Positions 46,637 to 54,773 of a stretch of 64,000 bases of DNA are shown here, one piece after another; the first letter of the stretch is position 1, and each line of letters starts with the position of its first letter. The notes under the pieces are model-generated. The model saw only the letters and a list, made by a program, of their open reading frames with translations, was not told where the DNA came from and did no database searches. A program made the position numbers and the translations under genes. The DNA lies in NCBI RefSeq assembly GCF_040932035.1, contig NZ_JBFRBB010000001.1:620001-684000 (forward strand), written 5' to 3'. Source of the stretch: Hoeflea_A sp040932035 (GTDB lineage: Bacteria; Pseudomonadota; Alphaproteobacteria; Rhizobiales; Rhizobiaceae).

Positions 46637-47077
46637 ATGAAAGACGCTATGGCCGCCCTGATGATTTCCATTGTTGCTGCGGGCACATTGCCTCCCGGTT
46701 CCGTCAGAGCTCAAATCACAGATTCGGAACCGAAACTATATTTGGAACTTAACAATCTTTCCGTTAGCGAAACAGGTTGTCTCGCGACTTTTTTGATTAA
46801 GAACAATTTTGACAGTTCCCTTGAAAAGGGCGCGTTCGAAATCGTTCTTTTCGATAAGAGCAAGAAAATAAACCGGCTAATGATTTTGGATTTTAGCCCG
46901 CTAACGACCGGCAAGACGCAGGTACGGCAATTCGATTTGGCGGCCACGCGCTGCGACGGAATCGGGCGTGTTCTGATCAACGACAGCGCGTCTTGCGAAG
47001 GCGGCGACCTCCCGGATCATGCCTGTCTCACCCGTCTTGAAACACGGACCAGGCAGCAGATCGAATTCGGCAGCTAA
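46637..47077 (+). CDS. Small secreted protein between the receptor and exbB
   Basis: A 146-residue protein with a Sec signal (MKDAMAALMISIVAAGTLPPGSVRAQ, in parts, cleavage near 24). The mature part has four Cys, one in SETGCLAT and others in ATRCDG, ASCEG and HACLT, likely two disulfides. It looks beta-rich, an Ig-like or DUF-type periplasmic domain. ATG 46637 is preferred over 46628 on ribosome-site spacing. It is co-transcribed with exbB (21 bp). Role in heme uptake is implied by position only. Confidence 0.7.
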   Translation: MKDAMAALMISIVAAGTLPPGSVRAQITDSEPKLYLELNNLSVSETGCLATFLIKNNFDSSLEKGAFEIVLFDKSKKINRLMILDFSPLTTGKTQVRQFDLAATRCDGIGRVLINDSASCEGGDLPDHACLTRLETRTRQQIEFGS

Positions 47078-47098
47078 AGAGCACAAAGGACGATAGCA

Positions 47099-47803
47099 AT
47101 GGAAAATCTGTTTTCGACGACCGCTTCCCTCGTGAAGCTCGGCGGGCCGGTCGTCGCCATTCTTCTCGGGCTTTCAGTCATAGCGCTGGCGGTCATCCTG
47201 CTGAAACTCGCGCAGTTCCTCTACCAGCGCGTCGGCAGACGCGATCGTGTCCACAAGGCGTTATTGTTGTGGGCACACGGAAGCACGGCCGAAGCGCTTT
47301 CGGTATTGGAGACCGACCGCTCCGCCGTGGCCGAGGTGATGGCGGTCGCCATGCGCCTCGGGTCAGACAGATTTGTACCCAAGGACGTCATAGAAGAGGA
47401 GGCTGGACGGGTTGCTCTTGCGCGCCTCTACGGTCTCCAGCGCGGCTTTCGCGCACTCGACGCCATTGTGCAGATCGCGCCCCTGCTGGGTTTGTTCGGA
47501 ACGGTTCTCGGCATGATCGAGGCCTTCCAGACCCTGCAGAGCGCCGGCAATGCCGTTGATCCGTCTGTTCTTGCCGGCGGCATCTGGGTGGCGCTGCTGA
47601 CAACGGCGGCCGGGCTTGCCGTCGCCATGCCCGTCTCGCTGGTTCTGACCTGGTTCGAGAGCCGCATAGAAAACGAGCGGGTTGCGATCGAGACGATGAC
47701 GACAAAGCTGATGTCCCAGCAGCACATCCTGTCGCTGGGCTTGGAAGAAGAGCCCCGGCAGCGGGTCGTCAGCCTGGCGGAGCGCCTGAGCCATGCACAT
47801 TGA
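47099..47803 (+). CDS. exbB: ExbB proton-channel subunit (MotA/TolQ/ExbB family)
   Basis: A 234-residue ExbB. Three membrane segments: about 15-38, 118-140 (GLFGTVLGMIEAFQ is the family signature) and 155-185. The N terminus is short compared with longer ExbB types. With ExbD it converts proton flow into motion of TonB. Overlaps exbD by 11 bases. Confidence 0.93.
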   Translation: MENLFSTTASLVKLGGPVVAILLGLSVIALAVILLKLAQFLYQRVGRRDRVHKALLLWAHGSTAEALSVLETDRSAVAEVMAVAMRLGSDRFVPKDVIEEEAGRVALARLYGLQRGFRALDAIVQIAPLLGLFGTVLGMIEAFQTLQSAGNAVDPSVLAGGIWVALLTTAAGLAVAMPVSLVLTWFESRIENERVAIETMTTKLMSQQHILSLGLEEEPRQRVVSLAERLSHAH

Positions 47804-48182
47804 CAAGACCCTGAAAGGGCGTCGCAGGTTGTCACTGACCTCGCTCATCGACGTTATCTTTCTGCTTTTGCTCTTTTTCATGCTTTCATCGACCTTCACC
47901 CGGTTTGCCGAAGTTGATATTGCAGCCGGCCGCGCCGGGCAAACGGCGGCGATCGCGAAACTTCCCGACATTTTCATCCGGCTGGGTGCCGAGGGGGCCT
48001 GGAAAGTCAACGGCGCCGCAATGACCGCTGACGCGGCGATGGACGAGCTTATCCGATTGGAGTTGTCGGGTGCTGCAACTGCGGTGCTTGTCGTGCGTCC
48101 GGACGTGTCGTCGCAAATGCTGGTCGACGCGCTTGAGCGCATCGGCAAGAGCGGCAAGCTGAGCGTTTCGGTGGCCGGATGA
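47793..48182 (+). CDS. exbD: ExbD subunit 1
   Basis: A 129-residue ExbD with one membrane helix (SLTSLIDVIFLLLLFFMLSS, in parts) and a periplasmic domain. The Asp in LIDVIF is the conserved proton-carrying residue. It is followed by a second ExbD overlapping by four bases. Confidence 0.92.
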   Translation: MHIDKTLKGRRRLSLTSLIDVIFLLLLFFMLSSTFTRFAEVDIAAGRAGQTAAIAKLPDIFIRLGAEGAWKVNGAAMTADAAMDELIRLELSGAATAVLVVRPDVSSQMLVDALERIGKSGKLSVSVAG

Positions 48183-48607
48183 TGAGACTTCAACGCCCGG
48201 CTCCGAAACCGCGCGCGGAAAACACAATCGCGCTCATCAACATCGTTTTCCTGATGCTGATCTTCTTCCTGATTGCCGGCACGCTGGCGCCGCCAATGGA
48301 CAGCGATGTGGAGCTTATCCGCGCGGCGGACGCCCGGGCGGTTGAGCCGCCGCGGGCGCTGTTCGTAACCGAGGCGGGCATTTTAAGATATCAGGGGGAA
48401 AGCACCACGCCGGAGGCCTATCTGGTACGTCTTTTTGCGGACGCGGATGAAGCCCCGGCAGAACCGACCACAGCAAAAGACGGTCCGGTCGTCAAACTGG
48501 CTGCCGATGGGCGGTTGCCGGCAACCCGGCTTATCGAGGTTATCGGCCGGCTGAAATCCGCCGGCGCCGGCAAGATAACCGTGATCACTGAAAGGAAGGC
48601 CGAGTGA
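48179..48607 (+). CDS. exbD: ExbD subunit 2, lacking the membrane Asp
   Basis: A 142-residue ExbD paralogue. The membrane helix reads ALINIVFLMLIFFLIAG: Asn replaces the conserved Asp of the family. The periplasmic domain looks intact. ExbD works as a dimer, so a mixed dimer with subunit 1 would hold a single protonatable Asp. Overlaps exbD1 (ATGA) and tonB (GTGA). Confidence 0.85.
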   Translation: MMRLQRPAPKPRAENTIALINIVFLMLIFFLIAGTLAPPMDSDVELIRAADARAVEPPRALFVTEAGILRYQGESTTPEAYLVRLFADADEAPAEPTTAKDGPVVKLAADGRLPATRLIEVIGRLKSAGAGKITVITERKAE

Positions 48608-49542
48608 CCTTGCGTATGTGGCAATTCTGTCTGGCGCTTGTCGTGTCGCTTACCATCCACGGCGCCGTCGATATGTGGCTGAGCACCGCCGAGGAGCCGA
48701 TACGCGAAGCCGGCGTCGCCAATGCGCAGATCGCCATTGTCGGAAATGAAATGGCCGACATGATCGCCGACGGCGAGGACATCGATCACGTCGCGCCGCA
48801 AATAGTCGAGGCCGTTGAAGCCGTCCGCACGCCCGTTGTCAGGCCGGCGGCCGCGTCCGAAGTGAAGGCTGGGGTGGTGATGGAGCAGGCAAAGGCTGCG
48901 GCTCTGCCGGTCATCGCAGCAGCCACGACGGAGGTTCATAAACCGGTAAAGGCACAGCGGGCGACGGATTCAAAGGCCGAGACCGCCCAGAAGGCAGAAG
49001 CCATTCCGGCACAAAAGGTTGAGCAAAAATGGCGCGAAGAGATCAAACCGGTCGAAACGGCGGCCATCGTCAAGGCGTTGGAGCCCAAGATTGAGCCGCC
49101 GAAAAAGAAACAGGCCCGGAAAAAAGGCAGGAAGGGGCGCAGCAGCCAAAGCGCCAAGAAAGGACGTGCCGATGGCGGCACGTCCGGCGCGGAGAAAACC
49201 GCCGGCACCAAAAAGAAACGTGGCAACAAGGGTGCGGCCGGCAATGCCGCTGTCTCGAACTATCCGGGCAAGGTCAGGCGCAAGCTGCGCCGCGCGCTGC
49301 GCTATCCCAAGAAGGCGCGCTCGGCAAAACTGAGCGGCACGGCGCTGGTGCGCTTCAGCGTCAGCGCCGGCGGCGGCGTGACCGTTTCAGGCATTGCCCG
49401 CAGCTCCGGCTCGCCCATTCTGGATTCCGCCGCGCTCGCCGCGGTCAAAAGGGCCGCGCCGTTTCCGAAAATACCGGCGGCCGCTGGGCGCAAGAGCTGG
49501 ACGTTTACCGTCCCGCTGCAATTCACCCCGAAATTTCGATGA
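48604..49542 (+). CDS. tonB: TonB energy transducer
   Basis: A 312-residue TonB. The N-terminal membrane helix has the conserved S-x3-H motif (SLTIHGAV, His near 20). A long Ala/Lys-rich spacer of about 180 residues replaces the usual Pro-rich region. The C-terminal domain (about 225-312) has RYPKKARSAKLSGTALVRF and SSGSPILDSAALAAVKRA. GTG start overlaps exbD2. Energises the heme receptor upstream. Confidence 0.92.
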   Translation: MTLRMWQFCLALVVSLTIHGAVDMWLSTAEEPIREAGVANAQIAIVGNEMADMIADGEDIDHVAPQIVEAVEAVRTPVVRPAAASEVKAGVVMEQAKAAALPVIAAATTEVHKPVKAQRATDSKAETAQKAEAIPAQKVEQKWREEIKPVETAAIVKALEPKIEPPKKKQARKKGRKGRSSQSAKKGRADGGTSGAEKTAGTKKKRGNKGAAGNAAVSNYPGKVRRKLRRALRYPKKARSAKLSGTALVRFSVSAGGGVTVSGIARSSGSPILDSAALAAVKRAAPFPKIPAAAGRKSWTFTVPLQFTPKFR

Positions 49543-49559
49543 CAAGGACAAGGTGATCC

Positions 49560-50003
49560 ATGCACGATGGTTTCCGTACGTTGGCAATCGACGCCGGACT
49601 GGCTGAAAAACAGTTCACCGCACCCGCGACGCAAGTTCCCTCGGTGAATTTACGCAGGGACTTTTGTCACAGCGTCGCAACGGCAAGGAGCAACAGGTTG
49701 CCGCTGCTGGCGGGCAAAACGTTGCTTTATGTCACAGGCGGTGACCTGCCGGAAGGTCTGATCGATATCGCCGATTGGTTCGGCGCGACGCTGGACGTGG
49801 CTGCGTCCTGCGATGGCCTCCGCACGGCACCCGATTGCGTTCTGTGTCCGCTTCATATGCTCAACGGAAAAGACCGCGCCGCGCTGCGTCGCCGTTGCAA
49901 GAGCGCGGGCACGCCTTTGATGGCGCTGCGCAGCCCGAGCAGGGCGTGCTTTCGCCACGCCGTGATGAAATTTGCCGACGGGCTTTCCGCCGGAGCCACG
50001 TGA
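49560..50003 (+). CDS. DUF2325-like protein after tonB
   Basis: A 147-residue protein, 17 bp after tonB. The centre begins KTLLYVTGGDLPE and ends with DCVLCPLHMLNGKDR, RRRCKSAG and LRSPSRACF, the layout of DUF2325 (a Rossmann-like domain with conserved Cys). It may bind metal or heme through these Cys. Function is not known. It is probably the last gene of the exbB-tonB operon. Confidence 0.7.
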   Translation: MHDGFRTLAIDAGLAEKQFTAPATQVPSVNLRRDFCHSVATARSNRLPLLAGKTLLYVTGGDLPEGLIDIADWFGATLDVAASCDGLRTAPDCVLCPLHMLNGKDRAALRRRCKSAGTPLMALRSPSRACFRHAVMKFADGLSAGAT

Positions 50004-50145
50004 ACCAAGGCCGGATCTGCGCATCCACCAGGCTCCCGTCGAGGGGTGTTTTCTGGTACAATGGCGGGTTTGTTGGTGCAGTAACGTTCCATAATCCGAA
50101 TGCCGGCCGCTCACCAGCCGGTCGGCCGATAAAAGGAGGATGAAC

Positions 50146-50478
50146 ATGCCCCTCTACATGTATCAGGCTGCCTATACTGCCGAATCCTGGGCCGCCCAGA
50201 TCAAAAATCCGCAAAACCGCGTAGAAACTGTCGGACGCCAGGCTTGCGAAGCCGTCGGCGGCAGGCTGATCGGCGGATGGCTTTGCTTCGGCGACTACGA
50301 TCTGATGATCGTCGCCGATGTGCCCGATGACGAAGCCATGGCGGCTCTTTCGCTCGCGGTTGGCTCCGGCGGTGCCATCAAGTCCAGCAAGACGACCGTG
50401 CTGCTCTCAGGCGATCAGGGCGTGACAGCGCTCCAAAAGGCTCAGGCCGTGGCTGAAGTCTATACGCCCGCACGATAA
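50146..50478 (+). CDS. GYD domain protein
   Basis: A 110-residue ferredoxin-fold protein of the GYD family. Core: YMYQAAYTAESWAA, GGRLIGGWLCFGDYDLMIVADVPD. AGGAGG lies six bases before the ATG at 50146; the ATG at 50140 is too close to it. Function unknown in the family. Stands after the heme group but with its own leader of 140 bp. Confidence 0.85.
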   Translation: MPLYMYQAAYTAESWAAQIKNPQNRVETVGRQACEAVGGRLIGGWLCFGDYDLMIVADVPDDEAMAALSLAVGSGGAIKSSKTTVLLSGDQGVTALQKAQAVAEVYTPAR

Positions 50479-50550
50479 GCGGTGCTGCAATTAGGGATAC
50501 TCATTCGAGCGGGCGCGGATAAAACCGCGTCCGCTTCTGCTTGCCGGGTG

Positions 50551-51120
50551 CTAGTGGGCAATGTGAAGGATCGGCTTCACGCCGTCGAACATCGGTTCGA
50601 GTTCGACACCGAGCGCGTCGCCGAATTTCGACACCGCGATATAGATCGTGATCACGAAAACCGCGTCGACGATCTGCGGCTCGCTCCAGTGTGCGTGCAG
50701 CCGCTCCCAAAGCTCTTCGGAAACATGGTTTGCATCGATGCCGATCTGCACGGTGAGATCCAGCAGCGCTTTCTCGCCCTCGGTAAAAAGCGGGCTGGTC
50801 TTGTATGTGTCGCCGTCAAGCGCGGCGATCTTGTCGTCTTCGATGCCGAGCATGTTTGAGACCCGCTCGTGCTGGACGACGCAATACTGGCAATCATTGC
50901 GTTGTGTGGCTTTCAGGATCAGCAGTTCCTTGGTCTTCCAGTCAATCACGCCGTCCTTCAGGATCGCCATGATCATATCGGTAAAGACCTTGCCGTATTC
51001 CGGCTGGTGGCCGAACACCTTGAAGATATTCAGCAGCGCCTGGAAGCGCTCTTCCGCCTGGTCGTAGAACGCCAGCGTCGTTGCGTCCGCCTGGTCCCTT
51101 TCCACATAGGAAACGCTCAT
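50551..51120 (-). CDS. Carboxymuconolactone decarboxylase/AhpD-like protein
   Basis: A 189-residue all-helical CMD-superfamily protein. The AhpD-type active-site motif is NDCQYCVVQH (CxxC plus His) near residue 80, typical of peroxidase-linked members. The C-terminal half has VDAVFVITIYIAVSKFGDAL, in parts. It faces a TetR gene 47 bp upstream on the same strand, and the GAACGATC palindrome lies between them. Stress- or quinone-responsive expression is inferred. Confidence 0.82.
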   Translation of the reverse strand: MSVSYVERDQADATTLAFYDQAEERFQALLNIFKVFGHQPEYGKVFTDMIMAILKDGVIDWKTKELLILKATQRNDCQYCVVQHERVSNMLGIEDDKIAALDGDTYKTSPLFTEGEKALLDLTVQIGIDANHVSEELWERLHAHWSEPQIVDAVFVITIYIAVSKFGDALGVELEPMFDGVKPILHIAH

Positions 51121-51138
51121 TGTCTTCCTCCTTGTTTT

Positions 51139-51150
51139 GAACGATCGTTC
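51139..51150. promoter_or_regulatory. Operator 1 of the TetR gene
   Basis: GAACGATCGTTC is a perfect 12-bp palindrome 19 bp before the AhpD-like ATG. A near copy (GAACGATCGGTC) stands before the tetR gene, so one regulator likely binds both. Confidence 0.7.
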
Positions 51151-51167
51151 CAAACTGGCCAAATTTT

Positions 51168-51749
51168 TTATTCCAGCATCGTCCTGGCCTGGGACGTGAT
51201 GGCGTCGATGGCTTGTCTCCGGGGCTTCGACCGGGTCAGTACCCTGAGCCCGAGAAAAAGGCCGAGCAGCGCCTGCGCCGCCGGCCGGGCGTCGATGGTT
51301 TTATTCACAGTGCCGTCGCGCTGGGCGGCTTCGATATTGTCGAAGAAAAAATCCTCCACCTGGCGCAGGGCGGCGTCGACAAAGTCGCGCACCTCTTCAT
51401 CGTGCGGTGAAAGCTCCAGCGCCGTATTGACGAGCAGGCATCCCGCCGGACTGCCGTCGCTGCCGGTGCCGCGGGCCGCGCTTTCGAAGGCGGCGAGAAT
51501 TGCTTCCCTTGGTGAATTCTCCTCGCCGATACGGGTCAGGAATTCGGCCCGGTGCACCCGGTCGTAGTGGCGCAACGCCTCGATGAAGAGCCGGTGTTTG
51601 TTGGTGTAGGCCGCATAGATACTGCCGCGGTTGATACCGGTCGCCGCGACCAGGTCGCTCATCGACGTCGCCTCGTAGCCGCGCGTCCAGAACGCCCGCA
51701 TCGCACGCTCGAGCACATCGGCATCACTATAGGATTTTTCCCACGGCAT
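51168..51749 (-). CDS. TetR family repressor
   Basis: A 193-residue TetR protein. HTH: ERAMRAFWTRGYEATSMSDL, then AATGINRGSIYAAYTNKHRL, typical of the AcrR/NemR-like branch with C-terminal TetR_C_16 type domain. The second ATG (51749) has AGAGGA six bases upstream. It precedes the AhpD-like gene by 47 bp on the same strand; both have the same operator. Confidence 0.88.
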   Translation of the reverse strand: MPWEKSYSDADVLERAMRAFWTRGYEATSMSDLVAATGINRGSIYAAYTNKHRLFIEALRHYDRVHRAEFLTRIGEENSPREAILAAFESAARGTGSDGSPAGCLLVNTALELSPHDEEVRDFVDAALRQVEDFFFDNIEAAQRDGTVNKTIDARPAAQALLGLFLGLRVLTRSKPRRQAIDAITSQARTMLE

Positions 51750-51781
51750 AGGCATTCCTCTGCCGCCAGTATAGGTGTCTG

Positions 51782-51793
51782 GAACGATCGGTC
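51782..51793. promoter_or_regulatory. Operator 2 of the TetR gene
   Basis: GAACGATCGGTC matches operator 1 at 11 of 12 bases and lies 33 bp before the tetR start, suggesting autorepression. Confidence 0.65.
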
Positions 51794-52252
51794 AAACAAT
51801 TGTGGCTATTTTGTGCAGAATGCCGGCGCCGGGTCAGCGCGCGCGCCTGAAAAACATGAATCAGGATCCGCGCAAACGCGGCGATCCGTTTGAATTGATT
51901 CTTTATTCGAACATCGCGTTTTCAATCCGATTTTAAATCGGCATAGATGGAACCGATTTGAACGCCTGAATTTAACACGGCCGTATCTGCGCAACTTGCG
52001 GTCCGCGACGACCGCTCGCGACGGCATCACCTGAAATTGCCGTTACACCATGCAGAGCCTGTCACAATGCGTTATCGACCAGCTGCTTTTCCAGGGTGTT
52101 TTGTTGAAGTTTGAGGCACCAAAATTGAGTATCGTGCCTGCGCAAACAAGCGCACAGGCGAAGTTAGAAAAGTGCCGGTGGGTGTGGCTGGGGCTGGGAC
52201 CACAATCCGGGTAAATCAGAAGACAAAAAACCGCCAATACCATGGACCAGCG
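51794..52252. other. Gene-free region bordering the Shedu locus
   Basis: 460 bp without a supported gene. A 15-bp palindrome CCGATTT-T-AAATCGG stands at 51927-51941. Composition becomes AT-richer towards the Shedu gene. No integrase, tRNA or direct repeats were recognised. Confidence 0.4.
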
Positions 52253-53506
52253 TCACATATCGTCAATACTTTGAATCAAGTTATCCAGTGTAGAAATCAG
52301 GTCATCATAGGTATAAAAGGCGAAACCGTCATTTGGCCGCATGCGCAGCTTCCGCAGATGTCCAGCATCATGCCCCGAGTCTCGACCGGCAATCACTACG
52401 CCACGGATTTTGTTAACGTGATCGTTTTGTAGCCCCATTCCTTCAAGAATAGCAATGCGGTGGATTTCAATTTCATTTAGCCAATCCCCGACTTGGTCAA
52501 AAGCGTGGGTAAGTCCACTTGTTCTGTGACCATCTTGCTTTAATAACCGAAGTCCCGGTCTTTCAATTTCCACCAGATTAAGATCATTGTTTGTATCCAA
52601 AATCCCGAAATCAGCTTTGAATTTTGTACCAATCGACGGTTTTGGTATGATTTTCGTTGCGCTGTATGTGTAAAGTAGAATTGTATTTTCTTTTATGAAT
52701 TTCTGAACCTCTTCCTCCCTTGGGCTCTGTTCCAAAAGCTCGACAAAATTGTACCTTATATTCTCAAGCACCGACTTCTTGTACAGCGGTTCAACCGAAA
52801 GATTGGCCGAACTGGTTTGGCGGCGTCCAAGTACCGAGCTGAATCCCATCTTCAGATAGACTAGAGGCATCTCGGTGGCACCGCATCCGCATTTCCAACT
52901 GTCATCAAGTTCAGGACTCCAGATCCAACCCTCGGTTTCGAGTTTGGGGATTCTTTCTAAGCCGTAATAGGATTTGTGCTCGTCTCTACAGACCGTGCAA
53001 TTGATAACAATACGCGCAGATTTGCAGGCTCCAGGATCACTCTGAATGGCTGAAATACGTTCAGGTGTCAGGTGAGGCGGTTCAATAAAGACGGCTTCAA
53101 AGGTGCCAATCTGCTTTTTTTCACCATTGCATTCTTGAAAAACAAAAAAAGTTGCGGGACGTTTGATAACAGCAGTGGAGATGTCTAAGCGTGCAAACCA
53201 CGGCTGCCATATTAGTCCTTCGGTACCAGTCTCCTGCTGCTGTTTGGCTGATTGGTTTAGCTCAATTGAAGCTTTGTAATCGAGCTTGAGCAACTCCTCA
53301 CCGTCAGCATACTCGATGCGCAAGGTTGATGCCTCCGAAGCAGCATCCAGGGGAAACGCAATTGCCAGGTAAAAACCATACAACGACATTGGGAATATAT
53401 GCGTTGGCAAAATCGGCGACAGATCAAGTACATTCCATCGATTTAATCGAATGTCGTGTTCTGCGCGTTTGCAGAGGCCCAAAAAAACTGTGTTTCGCTT
53501 GGTCAT
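52253..53506 (-). CDS. sduA: Shedu-like (DUF4263) anti-phage nuclease
   Basis: A 417-residue protein. The C-terminal half (from about 265) is a DUF4263/Shedu PD-(D/E)XK-type domain: QSPREEEVQKFIKENTILL, in parts, then KFKADFGILD, NLVEIERPG and AFDQVGDWLNE. The nuclease residues would be D in ADFG, E in VEIE and Q in FDQ. The N-terminal 250 residues are a separate domain with CTVC near 170 and CGCG near 206, a likely zinc knuckle. Shedu is a one-gene phage-defence system. AT-rich codon use differs from neighbours, suggesting transfer. Confidence 0.78.
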   Translation of the reverse strand: MTKRNTVFLGLCKRAEHDIRLNRWNVLDLSPILPTHIFPMSLYGFYLAIAFPLDAASEASTLRIEYADGEELLKLDYKASIELNQSAKQQQETGTEGLIWQPWFARLDISTAVIKRPATFFVFQECNGEKKQIGTFEAVFIEPPHLTPERISAIQSDPGACKSARIVINCTVCRDEHKSYYGLERIPKLETEGWIWSPELDDSWKCGCGATEMPLVYLKMGFSSVLGRRQTSSANLSVEPLYKKSVLENIRYNFVELLEQSPREEEVQKFIKENTILLYTYSATKIIPKPSIGTKFKADFGILDTNNDLNLVEIERPGLRLLKQDGHRTSGLTHAFDQVGDWLNEIEIHRIAILEGMGLQNDHVNKIRGVVIAGRDSGHDAGHLRKLRMRPNDGFAFYTYDDLISTLDNLIQSIDDM

Positions 53507-53783
53507 ACCGCAATTCTTTCAGTTTGTATCTCTTGTCGTAAATGCATGACCAGTGTGGAGCAAAATACCAGGCGAGGTACAAGGAATTTGTCTAACTCGA
53601 TCGTTGTAAAATCCTCCCGAAATGAATTCCAAGCTTTTTCTGCAATTCTGGAAATTCCGTCTCCCGTTCGGCGTACTAAAGCGGGTATACACACACACCA
53701 TTCCACGAGCTTCCGTGGAGGTCTTCAATCTGAAGCACATTGCGGCGGATAAGAGAGTCGAATGGTCGATACGGCCAAGTTGA
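53507..53783. other. Intergenic region upstream of the Shedu gene
   Basis: 277 bp. Short frames on both strands lack ribosome sites and family resemblance. It should hold the Shedu promoter. Nothing else is supported. Confidence 0.4.
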
Positions 53784-54368
53784 TTACTGGCCGCTCTTGT
53801 CGGACTGCCCATCAATGAATTTGCGAGCCCGATCGATGTTAGGGAACCATTGTTCGCCGACGTAGTTTCCATGGTTTGTTTTGTATATTTCGACGCCTTT
53901 GTATTCTTCTTCCACGAGTGCGTCAGCTGGACGGCCTGAGTTTTTGCGCTTATCGCTAGCCCAATCCGCTGAAGAACTTTGAGATTTTTTTGTCGGCGGC
54001 TTTGCTTGTCCGGAAATGGGGGAGGTAGTTGAGTTATGTCTATTTGTTGCCGCTGACCTTCTGGTCAACTCAAGGATCATTCGGGTCATCGACGCCGTGT
54101 CAACAGTGGCCCGCTGCACTTGAGCCCAAGCAACACCGGCGAAACCGCCGTACGCTATAATCATCCCTGGAATCGCTGAAACCAAGCGTGCAAGGAATGG
54201 GACGTGGCTGCGCGATCCGAATCCACTTGACATCATGCCAAATACGCCACCAGACGCAAAACCAACAAGTGCCAATATCAATCCAAGAACCGCAACAACC
54301 CAGGCAATTAATTCCACAAAGCCAAGCAATGACCTCGCAGTGGTATATTCTCTTTCTGCTGAAAACAT
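53784..54368 (-). CDS. Uncharacterised membrane protein with C-terminal soluble tail
   Basis: A 194-residue protein with two hydrophobic segments (about 15-38, LIAWVVAVLGLILALVGF, and 62-80, SAIPGMIIAYGGFAGVAWA). A polar Ser/Thr/Lys-rich linker follows, then a small C-terminal motif (YKGVEIYKTNHGNYVGEQWF). AGGACGG lies before the ATG. I do not recognise the family. Low GC like the Shedu gene; both may have arrived together. Confidence 0.65.
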   Translation of the reverse strand: MFSAEREYTTARSLLGFVELIAWVVAVLGLILALVGFASGGVFGMMSSGFGSRSHVPFLARLVSAIPGMIIAYGGFAGVAWAQVQRATVDTASMTRMILELTRRSAATNRHNSTTSPISGQAKPPTKKSQSSSADWASDKRKNSGRPADALVEEEYKGVEIYKTNHGNYVGEQWFPNIDRARKFIDGQSDKSGQ

Positions 54369-54638
54369 TATTTCCGTCCTAATCTGATCTACCTATCTCA
54401 ATAATTGGGCCCTTTCATAGTGAAACTCTTGCAACCATCCGTTGTCAAATTCGCCAAATTTTCGACCTGCCGGAATTCGCCACACAGCGGCGCTTGCGAG
54501 TTTCGACGCCTGCGCTACGTCCCATTTGATCTTGCGCACAACCCGACTGTAAAATCTTGAAACAGCCCGTGGTCGGAAGATCAGCCGATACTGAACCCCG
54601 CCTTTTGGCTGATCCCGTTGGAATCACTGTGAAATCAG

Positions 54639-54655
54639 TTTAGAATAATTCTAAA
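54639..54655. promoter_or_regulatory. Irr box (iron-control element)
   Basis: TTTAGAATAATTCTAAA is a perfect 17-bp palindrome matching the ICE consensus bound by rhizobial Irr. It is 118 bp before bfd. In rhizobia Irr represses bfr in low iron, and this placement suits that. Confidence 0.85.
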
Positions 54656-54690
54656 GGTATGTTTTCATTGATTAATTCTGATTTTTTATT

Positions 54691-54705
54691 TGACTTTTTG
54701 AGTCA
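54691..54705. promoter_or_regulatory. Candidate RirA IRO box before bfd
   Basis: TGACTTTTTGAGTCA fits TGA-N9-TCA and is itself a TGACT/AGTCA inverted repeat. It lies 36 bp after the Irr box. A longer TTCTGA/TCAGAA repeat surrounds it. Confidence 0.5.
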
Positions 54706-54773
54706 GAATAATCATTTTCGCGTTTCGTAAGACACTGCCTTGTCGGATGGCGGCTCGTATGCGGTAGGACAAA

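Larger units (their letters stand above)
54369..54773. other. Regulatory spacer before bfd-bfr
   Basis: 405 bp between divergent genes. Its right half holds the Irr-type and RirA-type sites listed separately. The left half, GC-richer, has no supported gene. Confidence 0.5.

Noticed and set aside
52043..52243. 66-codon minus-strand frame
   Set aside because: No ribosome site and no resemblance to a known small protein; composition gives no support.
53519..53872. 117-codon minus-strand frame upstream of the Shedu gene
   Set aside because: It runs into the membrane-protein gene in another frame and lacks a start site or recognisable motif.
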